From: JAUSIF01 sp964620215
GTDB taxonomy: Bacteria; Pseudomonadota; Alphaproteobacteria; Rhizobiales; Xanthobacteraceae
Reading direction: 5' to 3'
DNA: 16,427 bases
Assembly (NCBI GenBank): GCA_964620215.1
Contig: CAZUJE010000057.1
Coordinates: 1 to 16,427, forward strand
Below the pieces are notes generated by a model. The model was not told the DNA's origin, made no database searches, and saw nothing but the letters and a program-made list of their open reading frames with translations. This document shows, piece by piece, positions 1 through 7,650 of this stretch; positions within the stretch are counted from its first letter, which is position 1; every line of letters begins with the position of its first letter. The translations under genes were made by a program, and so were the position numbers.

Positions 1-253
1 TGACCGCGTTGGTCGCGCCGGGGCCGGAGGTGACGAGCACCACGCCCGGCTTGCCCGTCGAGCGCGCATAGCCTTCCGCGGCGTGGGTCGCGGCCTGTTC
101 GTGGCGGACAAGGACGTGCTTGATCCGGCTGTGCTCGAACAGCGCGTCATAGATCGGCAGCACCGCGCCGCCCGGGTATCCGAAAATGTGCTCGACGCCC
201 TGGTCGAGCAGAGCCTGGATCACCATTTCCGCGCCGGTCATTTCCTTGTTCAT
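1..253 (-). CDS. ilvI: Acetolactate synthase large subunit, N-terminal part (runs off the window)
   Basis: First committed enzyme of branched-chain amino-acid synthesis: a TPP-dependent cytoplasmic enzyme condensing two pyruvates, or pyruvate and 2-ketobutyrate. Only the first 84 residues are inside the window. They show the N-terminal TPP-binding (PYR) domain: GYPGGAVLPIYDAL at about residues 25-38, then RHEQAATHAAEGYAR at about 50-64. Glu52 sits in the position of the conserved glutamate that activates the cofactor, and TSGPGATN follows. The ATG at 253 is the first codon consistent with the family N-terminus. The catalytic core and C-terminus lie beyond base 1, so completeness cannot be judged. 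The gene appears to be controlled by the leader peptide and terminator at 318-419. The symbol could equally be ilvB, as the paralogues cannot be separated from this fragment. Confidence 0.95.
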   Translation of the reverse strand, partial: MNKEMTGAEMVIQALLDQGVEHIFGYPGGAVLPIYDALFEHSRIKHVLVRHEQAATHAAEGYARSTGKPGVVLVTSGPGATNAV

Positions 254-317
254 CGTCTCGCTCCGTCACTCGCATCCGTCGTTTATCAGTAGCCCAAGGA
301 TCGATCCAAGAATCGAA

Positions 318-338
318 AAGGGGCCGCTCCGGCCCCTT
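318..338 (-). terminator. Intrinsic terminator in the ilvI leader (candidate attenuator)
   Basis: Read on the minus strand, a perfect 8-bp stem AAGGGGCC/GGCCCCTT with a 5-nt loop is followed by TTTTC. It lies downstream of the 15-residue leader ORF and 64 bases upstream of the ilvI start codon, so it would stop the ilvI transcript before the gene. The segment just 5' of the stem (339-345) is complementary to the end of the leader ORF (378-384; GCGCACC with GGTGCGC). This allows an alternative fold, as expected for transcription attenuation. The U-tract is short, so its strength is uncertain. Confidence 0.72.
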
Positions 339-371
339 GCGCACCAACCAGCCACAGCCGTTTCGGCCGTT

Positions 372-419
372 TCAGGCGGTGCGCCTCCCTACTACGATAT
401 TTGAAAGAAAATTGCGCAT
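372..419 (-). CDS. Putative ilv leader peptide (15 aa)
   Basis: The ORF encodes MRNFLSNIVVGRRTA and then TGA. It begins about 25 nt after the predicted transcription start of the promoter at 451-479 and ends upstream of a terminator in front of acetolactate synthase. The core Phe-Leu-Ser-Asn-Ile-Val-Val contains the regulatory amino acids (Leu, Ile, Val, Val) expected where ribosome stalling would report branched-chain aminoacyl-tRNA shortage. The last codons overlap the arm that can pair with the segment before the terminator. No good Shine-Dalgarno sequence is visible; the nearest purine run, GGAA, is about 14 nt upstream of the ATG. Attenuation of branched-chain amino-acid operons by leader peptides is established in proteobacteria. 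That this ORF is such a leader is inferred from its position and composition. Confidence 0.68.
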   Translation of the reverse strand: MRNFLSNIVVGRRTA

Positions 420-450
420 AGTGGGCCGTTTTGGTTCCAAAGTTGCGCAG

Positions 451-479
451 TTTCTACCGTCCCGGTTTTAGGCCGTCAA
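451..479 (-). promoter_or_regulatory. Housekeeping-type promoter of ilvI
   Basis: On the minus strand: -35 TTGACG (479-474), a 17-base spacer, and -10 TAGAAA (456-451). The predicted start near 444 places the leader ATG (419) about 25 nt downstream and ilvI about 190 nt downstream. This fits an attenuator-bearing leader transcript. Confidence 0.7.
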
Positions 480-597
480 GCGGTATTCGCGCGGTTTCGT
501 GAACATACACCCAAGCAGAACTCACGCAACTTTGCGGATATGGCGTTTCCGGAACGGACCGCTTCCGCCTAGGTTCGCGCCAACAGACGGAATCGCC

Positions 598-1464
598 ATG
601 CCCTTCCTGCGCGAAAAGACCGGCGCCTGGTCGCCGGAGAAAATCATCGCTTTCATCGCGGTGATCCTGCCCGCCTTCTGGATGCTCTACCGCATCGGAA
701 TCTGGGATTACGGCGCGCGGCCGATTACCGAGATGACGCATTTCACCGGCCGCTGGGCGGTGCGTTTCATCCTTGCGGCGCTGGCGGTGACGCCCGCGCG
801 GCGGCTGTTCAACTGGCCAAAACTCATCAATGCGCGGCGCACGCTCGGCGTCGCGGCGGCGTTCTACATTATCGTGCATTTCCTGCTCTACATCATCGAC
901 CAGAAATTCGACCTGCTCACGGTATTCACTGAAATCGCGCTGCGGTTTTATCTGACCATCGGTTTTATGGCGCTGATCGGGTTGATTGCGCTGGCGGTCA
1001 CGTCGACAGACGCGATGGTGCGCAGGCTCGGTTCGAAATGGACCACGCTGCACAAAGCCGTCTATTACATCGGCATCATCGGCATCGTGCATTTCGCGCT
1101 CCAGAAGAAACTCGACATCTATGAGCCGGTTCTGATGATGGGATTCCTGACCTGGCTGCTGGCGTGGCGCGTCACGCACCGTTACTGGCCGCCGGTGAAC
1201 CTACCGAAACTGATCGCACTGGCGATCTTCGCGCCCTTGGCCACGGCACTGTTTGAAGCGGTCTGGTACGCATTCCTCACCGGCGTCCCCGCCTCGCGCG
1301 TCTTGCAGGCGAATTTCATGTTCGACGTTGCAATTCGTCCGGCATGGTGGGTGTTCGCGAGCGCGATTACTGTGATTGTTTTGAGCCTCGCGGCGCAATG
1401 GATGTGGCCGAGAGAGTCCGCGCGGCGCGCGCCGGTTATTTCACCCGCGCCAACAAATAGCTGA
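598..1464 (+). CDS. msrQ: MsrQ (YedZ-type) heme b membrane subunit of the methionine sulfoxide reductase MsrPQ
   Basis: Inner-membrane heme protein that passes quinone- or flavin-derived electrons to the periplasmic molybdoenzyme MsrP, which repairs oxidised methionines. The 288-residue product has six hydrophobic segments and a ferric-reductase-like core. His94 (in FYIIVHFLLY), His152 (WTTLHKAVYY) and His165 (IGIVHFALQ) fall where the family's heme ligands are expected. ATG 598 is chosen because the sequence MPFLREKTG followed by the first helix is the family-like N-terminus. An upstream in-frame ATG at 499 would add 33 residues unlike the family. About 70 residues continue after the usual core, with two more hydrophobic stretches. 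MsrP is not in the window. The last 29 bases overlap the end of miaA on the other strand. The gene is divergent from ilvI. Confidence 0.88.
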   Translation: MPFLREKTGAWSPEKIIAFIAVILPAFWMLYRIGIWDYGARPITEMTHFTGRWAVRFILAALAVTPARRLFNWPKLINARRTLGVAAAFYIIVHFLLYIIDQKFDLLTVFTEIALRFYLTIGFMALIGLIALAVTSTDAMVRRLGSKWTTLHKAVYYIGIIGIVHFALQKKLDIYEPVLMMGFLTWLLAWRVTHRYWPPVNLPKLIALAIFAPLATALFEAVWYAFLTGVPASRVLQANFMFDVAIRPAWWVFASAITVIVLSLAAQWMWPRESARRAPVISPAPTNS

Positions 1465-2335
1465 GCGCTTCGCCAGCGTCAGTCCACTTGAAGTCTGGCA
1501 TCTGATGCCGGAACCAGGTCTCCTGCCGCTTCGCGTATTTGCGCGTGTCGCCCTTGCCGCCCTCGGCGGCGTCCTTCAGCGAAATTTCCCCGCGCAGATG
1601 TTTCAAGAGCCACGGCACCCCATGTGCCTTCATCGCGGGCAAGGCCGCATCGAGCTTGCGCGCGCCGAGGGCGCGGACTTCTTCCAGCGCGCCCTCAAAC
1701 AGCATCTTGTCGAAGCGTAAATTGATACGGGAATGCAATTCTTTCCGGTCAACGGACAAAAACACGGCCGCGGTTTCTTTCGGATTCAAAAATGGCTTGC
1801 GCGGATTGCTCTGCCATTCCGCCAGCGAACGTCCGGTCGCCTCGAAAACCTCCAAGGCGCGGATGATGCGCTGGCGGTCGCTCGGCCTGAGCTTTGCTGC
1901 CATTTGCGGATCGAGCTTTTGGTGCAATTCAGGCGTCGCCAGCCTCTCCGCTTCTGCGCGCACCCTCAAACGTACCGCAGCGGATACTTGCGGCATGTCG
2001 GATAGCCCCTGCGTCAGCGCACGAAAATAAAGCCCGGTGCCGCCCACGAAAATCGGCAGTTTTTTCTCGGCCTCCAGTTCACGCAGGGTCCTCTCCGCGT
2101 CCACCACCCAGCGTCCCGCCGAATAATTTTCGGCGGCATCGACATGGCCATACATCAGATGCGGCGCGCTGTTTTCTTCTTCCGGTGTCGGCCGCGCGGT
2201 AATCACGCGCAGATCGCGATAGACCTGCATGGAATCGGCGTTCACGATGACGCCGCCCGTCCGCCGCGCAATCTCCAGCGCCAGCGCGGACTTGCCGCTC
2301 GCGGTCGGACCTGCGATGAGCAACGCACGGATCAT
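1436..2335 (-). CDS. miaA: tRNA dimethylallyltransferase
   Basis: Transfers a dimethylallyl group to N6 of adenosine 37 in tRNAs that read codons starting with U. This is the first step toward the ms2i6A modification. The 299-residue product is full length for the family. It has the P-loop GPTASGKS at residues 9-16, then NADSMQVYRDL at about 32-42, the FVGGTGLYFRAL substrate motif near 96-107 and the DRQRIIRALEV segment near 154-164. The start codon gives the canonical short lead-in MIRALLIAGPT. The neighbouring serB starts 24 bases from the miaA ATG on the opposite strand, so the two promoters must overlap. The 3' end overlaps msrQ tail-to-tail. Confidence 0.96.
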   Translation of the reverse strand: MIRALLIAGPTASGKSALALEIARRTGGVIVNADSMQVYRDLRVITARPTPEEENSAPHLMYGHVDAAENYSAGRWVVDAERTLRELEAEKKLPIFVGGTGLYFRALTQGLSDMPQVSAAVRLRVRAEAERLATPELHQKLDPQMAAKLRPSDRQRIIRALEVFEATGRSLAEWQSNPRKPFLNPKETAAVFLSVDRKELHSRINLRFDKMLFEGALEEVRALGARKLDAALPAMKAHGVPWLLKHLRGEISLKDAAEGGKGDTRKYAKRQETWFRHQMPDFKWTDAGEALSYLLARVK

Positions 2336-2359
2336 TCAAAACCCCCGCGTTCTATTAGC

Positions 2360-3262
2360 ATGTCTTACGTCGCCACCCTGATCGCAAATCCCGAAAAACC
2401 CGTGGTGAGCGGCCCGGCCATCGCCGCCGCGCACGCCGCGCTTGCGGGCGCGGCCGAGCCGGAAATTCTCGATCCCGGCATTGCCGTTGACATTCCCTTC
2501 CCGGCGGAAAGCGTCGCCGTCTACAAGCTGTCCGACGAAGTCCGCGCAAAACTGAAGCCGCTGCCCATCGATGTGGTGATCCAGCCGATGGCACATCGCA
2601 GGAAAAAACTTTTCCTCGCCGACATGGACTCCACCATGATCGACCAGGAGTGCATCGACGAACTGGCGGATTATGTGGGCCTGAAGGCGCATGTAGCGGC
2701 CATCACCGAACGCGCCATGCGCGGCGAGATCGACTTCGAGCCGGCGCTGCGGGAAAGAGTGGCGCTGCTGAAAGGCCTCGCCGATTCCGTGATCGACGAG
2801 GTGATCGAAAAGCGCATCACCCTCGCCAAGGGCGGACGCGCGCTGGTCGCCACCATGCGCGCGAACGGGGCTTATACCTGCCTCGTTTCAGGCGGCTTCA
2901 CCCGCTTCACCGAAAAGATCGCGCAGATGATCGGCTTTCAGGAGCAGCGCGCGAATTCGCTGCTCGTGGAAAACGGCAAGCTTGCGGGCCGCGTGCAGGA
3001 GCCGATCCTCGGCCGCGAGGCCAAGCTCGCCACGCTTCTCGATCTCACGTTGAGGCTGAAGCTTAAGCCCGAGGAAACCATGGCCATCGGCGATGGCGCC
3101 AACGATCTTGCCATGCTCGCCGAAGCCGGGCTTGGTGTGGCGATCCACGCCAAACCGGCTGTCGCCGCCGCCGCGGCAGCCCGCATCGACCACGGCGACC
3201 TGACTGCGCTACTCTATGCGCAGGGGTATCGCCGGGAACAGTTCATCGAAATAGCCGTTTGA
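2360..3262 (+). CDS. serB: Phosphoserine phosphatase
   Basis: Haloacid dehalogenase-superfamily enzyme that hydrolyses O-phospho-L-serine, the last step of serine synthesis. The 300-residue product has a variable N-terminal domain of about 80 residues. The HAD core begins with FLADMDSTM: Asp88 is the likely nucleophile and Asp90 the acid/base. Motif II is CLVSGGFTRF and motif III/IV is GDGANDLAML. ATG 2360 is chosen because the sequence MSYVATLIANP matches the N-terminus known in rhizobial SerB. The longer in-frame reading from 2144 runs through miaA antisense and is not credible. It is divergent from miaA and 24 bases upstream of a DUF4282 gene on the same strand, which may be co-transcribed. 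Confidence 0.96.
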   Translation: MSYVATLIANPEKPVVSGPAIAAAHAALAGAAEPEILDPGIAVDIPFPAESVAVYKLSDEVRAKLKPLPIDVVIQPMAHRRKKLFLADMDSTMIDQECIDELADYVGLKAHVAAITERAMRGEIDFEPALRERVALLKGLADSVIDEVIEKRITLAKGGRALVATMRANGAYTCLVSGGFTRFTEKIAQMIGFQEQRANSLLVENGKLAGRVQEPILGREAKLATLLDLTLRLKLKPEETMAIGDGANDLAMLAEAGLGVAIHAKPAVAAAAAARIDHGDLTALLYAQGYRREQFIEIAV

Positions 3263-3286
3263 TCTTCGACTGATCAGGAGCGCTAA

Positions 3287-3568
3287 ATGCCAACGAAAAA
3301 GGCACGCCAGCCATTTTGGGATCTACTTCATCTGGGACGCTACTTCACGCCCTATCGCATTAAGGTTCTTTGGTACGCATATCTCATCGTCTGGGCCTGG
3401 CAGTTTTTCAGCACCGCCTACTCCAGCATCAACTCGTTTTATCTGATGGGCTCGCTCGACATCGTAAGCGGCACCTTCCTCGCCGGCGATCTGTTGTGGC
3501 GGATCGTGTATCTCCTGCTTGCGCGTCTCTTCATCGAGATGGCGAGCGTTTATCTTTCAAAAAACTAA
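3287..3568 (+). CDS. DUF4282-like small membrane protein
   Basis: A 93-residue protein with two hydrophobic segments, about residues 26-45 and 63-85. The arrangement FWDLLHLGRYFTPYRIKVLW, then a helix, then DLLWRIVYLLLARLFIE resembles the DUF4282 pattern: an aromatic start, a TP-x-x-IK-x-LY motif and a closing LWR-x-x-E/A-x-x-x-x-x-F helix. A clear AGGAG (3276-3280) lies six bases before the ATG. Only 24 bases separate it from serB and there is no terminator between, so co-transcription with serB is likely. The strong hairpin at 3584-3611 closes the unit. Function is unknown. A role at the membrane is inferred only from hydrophobicity. Confidence 0.82.
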   Translation: MPTKKARQPFWDLLHLGRYFTPYRIKVLWYAYLIVWAWQFFSTAYSSINSFYLMGSLDIVSGTFLAGDLLWRIVYLLLARLFIEMASVYLSKN

Positions 3569-3583
3569 ACCGTCCGGAAAACA

Positions 3584-3611
3584 AAAAAGGCGGCCCGCGG
3601 GCCGCCTTTTT
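3584..3611. terminator. Bidirectional intrinsic terminator between the DUF4282 gene and the Do protease gene
   Basis: A perfect 28-base palindrome: A5, then GGCGGCCCG/CGGGCCGCC, then T5. It is symmetric, so it has a GC stem and T-run in both directions. It lies 16 bases after the + strand DUF4282 stop and 21 bases after the - strand protease stop. It therefore serves both converging transcripts. Confidence 0.92.
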
Positions 3612-3631
3612 CCTGTTCGCGCATCACGCGA

Positions 3632-5134
3632 TCAGGGAATCGTCACCGGCACGAAACGCTGCTCGCCCTCGGCATTGGAGAGCAGCAGCAGCGCCGATTT
3701 CTTGCCGGCCTTTTTCAGCGTATCGAGCCGCTTCGTGAGATCGGCGGGGTTTGCAATCGCATCGCCCTGCACGTCCACGATCACGTCGCCGGCCTTTACC
3801 TGCGAGTCGGCGAGCGCCGAACCGGCTTCCACCGCGACGACCACGACACCCTTCACGGTGTCCTTGATCTTGAACTTCTTGCGCAGATCAGCGCTCATTG
3901 CCGCGAGATCGGCGCCGAGCATTTTGCGCGTGGCCGATTCCTGCTTCGGCGCTTCCAGCGGCTTTTGCAGCGAAGCCTGTTCAATCTTCTCGCCGTCCTC
4001 GAGACGGCCGAGCGTGATCTTCAGGCTCTGCTCCTTGCCCTTGCGCACGACCACAATATCCGATGCCTTGCCGACGGCGGTGTCGGCAACGGCGCGCGGA
4101 AGATCGCGCATTTCCTTGATGTCGCGTCCGTCGAACTTCACGATCACATCGCCGGACTGGATCCCGGCTTTCGCGGCTGGGCCGCTGTCGGTAACGCCGG
4201 CGACGAGGGCGCCGCGTGCACGTCCCAAACCAAGCGTCTCGGCGATCTGGTCGTCCACCTGCTGAATGCGCACGCCGATCCAGCCGCGCCGCGTCTCGCC
4301 GAATTCACGCAGCTGGCCGATCACCGCCACCACGGTCTTCGACGGCACCGAGAAGCCGATGCCGATGGAGCCGCCCGACGGCGAGATGATCGCGGTGTTC
4401 ACGCCGACCACCTGGCCTTCCATGTTGAACAGCGGACCGCCGGAATTGCCGCGGTTGATCGCGGCGTCGGTCTGAATGAAGTTGTCGTAAGGACCGGCAT
4501 TTATGTCGCGGTTGCGCGCGGACACGACGCCGACCGTCAGCGAGCCGCCAAGGCCGAACGGATTGCCGACCGCCAGCACCCAGTCGCCGACGCGGAGTTT
4601 TTCGGAGTCCCCGAAGCCGACGGATTTCAGCGGCTTCTCCGGTTTCACGCGCAGCACGGCGAGATCGGTCTTGGTGTCGCGGCCAATCACTTCGGCCTTC
4701 AGTTTCAGGCCGTCGTTGAAATTGGCGAAAATCTCGTCGGCATCGGCGATCACGTGGTTATTCGTGACAATAATGCCGGTGGCATCGACCACGAACCCGG
4801 AGCCAAGCGAGGAAACACGGCGCGACCGGTTGCTGTTGCTGTCGCCTTCACCCCGGCGCTTGAAGAATTCCTCGAAAAATTCCTCGAACGGCGAGCCGGG
4901 CGGCAGTTGCGGCATCGGCACGCGCTGATTGCCGGCCACCGTCTGCGAAGTGGAAATGTTCACCACCGCGTCCAGCACCTTTTCGGCGACGTCGGCGACC
5001 GAATCCGGTCCCTTGCTGGCGGCGGCGAACACGCCGCCCGCGGCTGTCAGCACGGCCAGGCCGGAGGCAAGGGCAATGGCCACGCCACGGCGGCGGGGCG
5101 GAAGAATCGATTGGGCTACAAACGAGCCAGCCAT
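3632..5134 (-). CDS. Do/DegP-family periplasmic serine protease
   Basis: HtrA-type envelope protease/chaperone that degrades or refolds damaged periplasmic proteins. The 500-residue product has an N-terminal signal/anchor helix (about 17-39 after PPRRR). The trypsin-like domain carries the catalytic triad His127 (VTNNHVI), Asp157 (TKTDLAV) and Ser231 (GNSGGP). Two PDZ domains follow, at about residues 280-370 and 400-500. The insert with FEEFFEEFFKRR at about 83-94 is the LA-loop region typical of DegP/DegQ homologues. ATG 5134 is chosen because AGAGGA lies about seven bases upstream. ATG 5158 and the 5203 start have no such site. It follows the DUF2065 gene after 122 bases and is probably the last gene of the hflKC operon. 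Whether it is DegP, DegQ or MucD in function cannot be told. Confidence 0.95.
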   Translation of the reverse strand: MAGSFVAQSILPPRRRGVAIALASGLAVLTAAGGVFAAASKGPDSVADVAEKVLDAVVNISTSQTVAGNQRVPMPQLPPGSPFEEFFEEFFKRRGEGDSNSNRSRRVSSLGSGFVVDATGIIVTNNHVIADADEIFANFNDGLKLKAEVIGRDTKTDLAVLRVKPEKPLKSVGFGDSEKLRVGDWVLAVGNPFGLGGSLTVGVVSARNRDINAGPYDNFIQTDAAINRGNSGGPLFNMEGQVVGVNTAIISPSGGSIGIGFSVPSKTVVAVIGQLREFGETRRGWIGVRIQQVDDQIAETLGLGRARGALVAGVTDSGPAAKAGIQSGDVIVKFDGRDIKEMRDLPRAVADTAVGKASDIVVVRKGKEQSLKITLGRLEDGEKIEQASLQKPLEAPKQESATRKMLGADLAAMSADLRKKFKIKDTVKGVVVVAVEAGSALADSQVKAGDVIVDVQGDAIANPADLTKRLDTLKKAGKKSALLLLSNAEGEQRFVPVTIP

Positions 5135-5256
5135 GAGTTTTCCTCTGATGAAACGCATTTTCGGGCGGTACGCTGCTCCGGTCCGGTGCGGAGCGCAAGT
5201 CACTTCAAGTTTAGATGCTGCGGGAATCCGGCGGAATAGGGACTGGATTTCTTAAC

Positions 5257-5442
5257 CTAGCCGCGGACGAACCAGACCAGAAGCACGCCCGCAATTGCAG
5301 CAACGATTCCGGCCGTCCGCAGGTTCCCGTCGGTCGATTCCAGCATCGCCGCCAGCGCCCGCCTGGTCGCGCCCGGAAAGGCCGCGAAGGTCAAGCCCTC
5401 GATGACGAGCACGAGGCCGAGCGCAGCGAGGAAGTCCCCCAT
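5257..5442 (-). CDS. DUF2065 small membrane protein (YjeT-like)
   Basis: A 61-residue protein with two transmembrane stretches (about residues 4-22 and 42-59), ending in VWFVRG. The sequence GLVLVIEGLTFAAFPGATRRAL and the second helix AGIVAAIAGVLLVWFVRG are typical of DUF2065. It begins nine bases after the hflC stop. In E. coli the family member yjeT also sits directly behind hflKC, so the link is conserved over a long distance. An accessory role to the HflKC membrane assembly or its FtsH partner is a context inference. No direct function is known to me. Confidence 0.88.
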   Translation of the reverse strand: MGDFLAALGLVLVIEGLTFAAFPGATRRALAAMLESTDGNLRTAGIVAAIAGVLLVWFVRG

Positions 5443-5451
5443 GCGCCGGAC

Positions 5452-6357
5452 TTAGCGCCGTGCAGGCGGACTCTCGAAGCGTCCCGACGAGTCGTTGAAG
5501 TACCGGAAGAAGTCGGAATCCGGCGACAGCAACATGCGCGTCTCGCCCTTCAGTCCCGTCTCATAGGCCTGCATGGAGCGATAGAACGCGAAGAAATCCG
5601 GATCGCGGTTATACGCCGTCGCAAAAATCGCGTTGCGCTTGCCGTCCCCTTCGCCTCGCGTCTGTTCGGACTTCGAGGTGGCTTCGGCCAGGAGCACCGT
5701 GACATCGCGGTCGGCGCGGGCGCGGATCGTCTGAGCGAGCTGCGCGCCGCCGGCGCGGATTTCAGCGGCTTCACGCTGACGCTCGGTCTGCATGCGCTGA
5801 TAGACGGCCTGGCTGTTCGCATCCGGCAAATCGGCACGGCGGATTCGCACATCGATCACGGCGATGCCGAAGCTCGCCGCTTCGCGATTCACGAGTTCGC
5901 GGATGCGCGCCATCAGTCCGGCCCGCTCGTCGCGCACGACCTGGATAAAAGTCGATTCACCGAGCACCCGGCGCACCGACGAGTTCAGCATGTTCGAGAG
6001 CTGCGAATTGGCCCGGTCGATATTGTTGACCGACTGATAGAACCGCAGCGGATCGGTGATGCGGTAACGCGCGAAAGCGTCCACCACGAGCCGCTTCTGG
6101 TCGGACGCGATGACTTCCTGCGCCGCGTTGTCGAGATCGAGGATGCGCTTGTCCAAATAGACAACCGTATCGACCAGTGGCGTCTTGAAGTGCAAGCCGG
6201 ACTCGTTCTTGTCGCCGTCGTTGAGAGTACGGATCGGCTCGCCGAGACGCAGCACAAGCGCCTGCTGCGTCGGAGTAATGAAGAACACCGATGTGTAGGC
6301 CACAATCACCACGACCGCGATGAGGAGACCGATCACGCCAAAAATTCCCTTAATCAT
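5452..6357 (-). CDS. hflC: HflC, SPFH-domain subunit of the HflKC complex
   Basis: Partner of HflK in the large inner-membrane cage that surrounds the FtsH protease and tempers its activity. The 301-residue product has one N-terminal helix (about 5-25). The SPFH/band-7 domain follows (about 26-200; SVFFITPTQQALVLRLGEP at its start). A charged helical region comes next (QRMQTERQREAAEIR onwards, about 195-245). The C-terminal part contains DPDFFAFYRSMQAYE and SPDSDFFRYF, both characteristic of HflC. Its ATG overlaps the hflK stop as ATGA, so translation is probably coupled and the two subunits made in equal amounts. Length is normal for the family. Confidence 0.96.
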   Translation of the reverse strand: MIKGIFGVIGLLIAVVVIVAYTSVFFITPTQQALVLRLGEPIRTLNDGDKNESGLHFKTPLVDTVVYLDKRILDLDNAAQEVIASDQKRLVVDAFARYRITDPLRFYQSVNNIDRANSQLSNMLNSSVRRVLGESTFIQVVRDERAGLMARIRELVNREAASFGIAVIDVRIRRADLPDANSQAVYQRMQTERQREAAEIRAGGAQLAQTIRARADRDVTVLLAEATSKSEQTRGEGDGKRNAIFATAYNRDPDFFAFYRSMQAYETGLKGETRMLLSPDSDFFRYFNDSSGRFESPPARR

Positions 6358-7505
6358 CGGCGTACTCCCTGCGGTTGCTGGCTCTGCCCCGGTGCTCGTC
6401 CAAATTCATTCAGCGGCAGATACGGCACGACACCGGACCCGCCACGGCTGGTGTTGGAGTCGACGATGATCTTGTCCATGCCGCCGAACACGCGCTCCAT
6501 CGTCTCCAGATAAAGACGGCGGCGCGTCACGTCGGGCGCCTTGCGATATTCCTCATAGACCTTGAGAAAACGATCGGCCTGACCGGTCGCTTCCACCACC
6601 GTGCGTTCGCGATAGGCTTCGGCGGCTTGCAGGATGCGCGAGGCATCGCCACGCGCTTCCGGCACCACTCTGTTTGCATAAGTCTGCGCTTCGTTTTGCA
6701 GACGCTCGGCGTCGGCGCGCGCCGCCTGCACGTCGCGGAATGAGTCGATCACTTCCGATGGCGGATCGACCTTCTGGAGCTGGACCTGCGTGATGTCCAC
6801 GCCGGCCTTATATTCGTCGAGCGTTTTCTGCATCAGATCCTGCACGCCCTGCTCGGTCACTTGCCGCGCGCCGGTGAGGATCGGCTGAATGAGCGAACGG
6901 CCGATCACTTCGCGCATGGCGCTTTCGGCCACCGCCTTGATCGTGCCCTCGACATTCTGGACGTTGAACAGATAGTCGGATGCGTTGCTGACCTTCCAGA
7001 ACACCGAGAAGTCCACGTCCACGATGTTCTCGTCGCCGGTCAGCATCAGGCTTTCTTCACGGACGTCGCGCACCACGCTGCCACGGCGCGGGTCTTCGAT
7101 CACGCGCATGCCGACGTCCACGCGATTGACGCGGGTGACGTTCGGGCGCTCCACCGTCTCGATCGGGTAAGGCAGATGATAGTTCCAGCCGGGCTGGGTG
7201 AGCTGGCTGATCTTGCCGAAGCGTAGCTCGACGCCCTGCTCGTCCGCACGGATGATGTAGAAGCCGGACAGCATCCAGACCGCGATCAGGCCGACCGCGA
7301 TCAGCAACCCGCCGAACCCGCCCAGCGAACCGCCACCGCCGGGCAGAACGCTCTTCAGCTTGTCTTGCCCGCGGCGAATAAGATCTTCCAGATCGGGCGG
7401 TGTCGGACCGCCGGATTGCGGTCCTGAGCCCCAAGGTCCACGGCCACCGCCACCCCCGCTGCCTCCGCCACCCCAAGGTCCGCCACTTTGATTCTTCCAA
7501 GACAT
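6354..7505 (-). CDS. hflK: HflK, SPFH-domain subunit of the HflKC complex
   Basis: Forms, with HflC, the membrane cage around FtsH. The 383-residue product begins MSWKNQSGGPWG, followed by a Gly-rich low-complexity segment to about residue 34. A hydrophobic helix follows (about 65-86; LLIAVGLIAVWMLSGFYII). The SPFH domain spans about 88-260 (RADEQGVELRFGK at its start). Then comes a helical region with AARADAERLQNEAQTYANRVVPEARG. The C-terminus is Pro/Gln/Gly-rich. ATG 7505 is chosen because GGAG lies six bases before it and MSWKN is the family-like start. The upstream in-frame codon at 7577 lies in the promoter. First gene of the hflK-hflC-DUF2065-protease unit. Confidence 0.96.
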   Translation of the reverse strand: MSWKNQSGGPWGGGGSGGGGGRGPWGSGPQSGGPTPPDLEDLIRRGQDKLKSVLPGGGGSLGGFGGLLIAVGLIAVWMLSGFYIIRADEQGVELRFGKISQLTQPGWNYHLPYPIETVERPNVTRVNRVDVGMRVIEDPRRGSVVRDVREESLMLTGDENIVDVDFSVFWKVSNASDYLFNVQNVEGTIKAVAESAMREVIGRSLIQPILTGARQVTEQGVQDLMQKTLDEYKAGVDITQVQLQKVDPPSEVIDSFRDVQAARADAERLQNEAQTYANRVVPEARGDASRILQAAEAYRERTVVEATGQADRFLKVYEEYRKAPDVTRRRLYLETMERVFGGMDKIIVDSNTSRGGSGVVPYLPLNEFGRAPGQSQQPQGVRR

Positions 7506-7548
7506 GATTTTCTCCGCCGCAGCCGAATACCGGCGCGAACTCGCGTGC

Positions 7549-7577
7549 TTTATAGGGGAGCGCTGCTTCGCATACAA
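7549..7577 (-). promoter_or_regulatory. Promoter of the hflK operon
   Basis: On the minus strand: -35 TTGTAT (7577-7572), a 17-base spacer, and -10 TATAAA (7554-7549). The predicted start near 7542 leaves a 5' leader of about 37 bases before the ATG at 7505. The -35 is imperfect. A heat-shock promoter was considered, but no clear CTTG-type -35 with a CCCCAT-like -10 is visible here. Confidence 0.6.
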
Positions 7578-7650
7578 CGCGAGAACCTACCTTGTACGGC
7601 AAGCTGCCGCGAAGGCGGGAAAATGCTCTTCAAATCAACGGGAACGGGCT

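Noticed and set aside
3965..5239. Long plus-strand ORFs opposite the Do protease and hflC/hflK genes
   Set aside because: They mirror the strong coding pattern of the opposite strand, are rich in His/Arg/Asp/Gly typical of antisense frames in GC-rich DNA, and show no domain motifs.
7603..7615. Short hairpin CGGCA/TGCCG after the RHH gene
   Set aside because: Only 5 bp with a 3-base loop and no T-run, so it is too weak to call a terminator.
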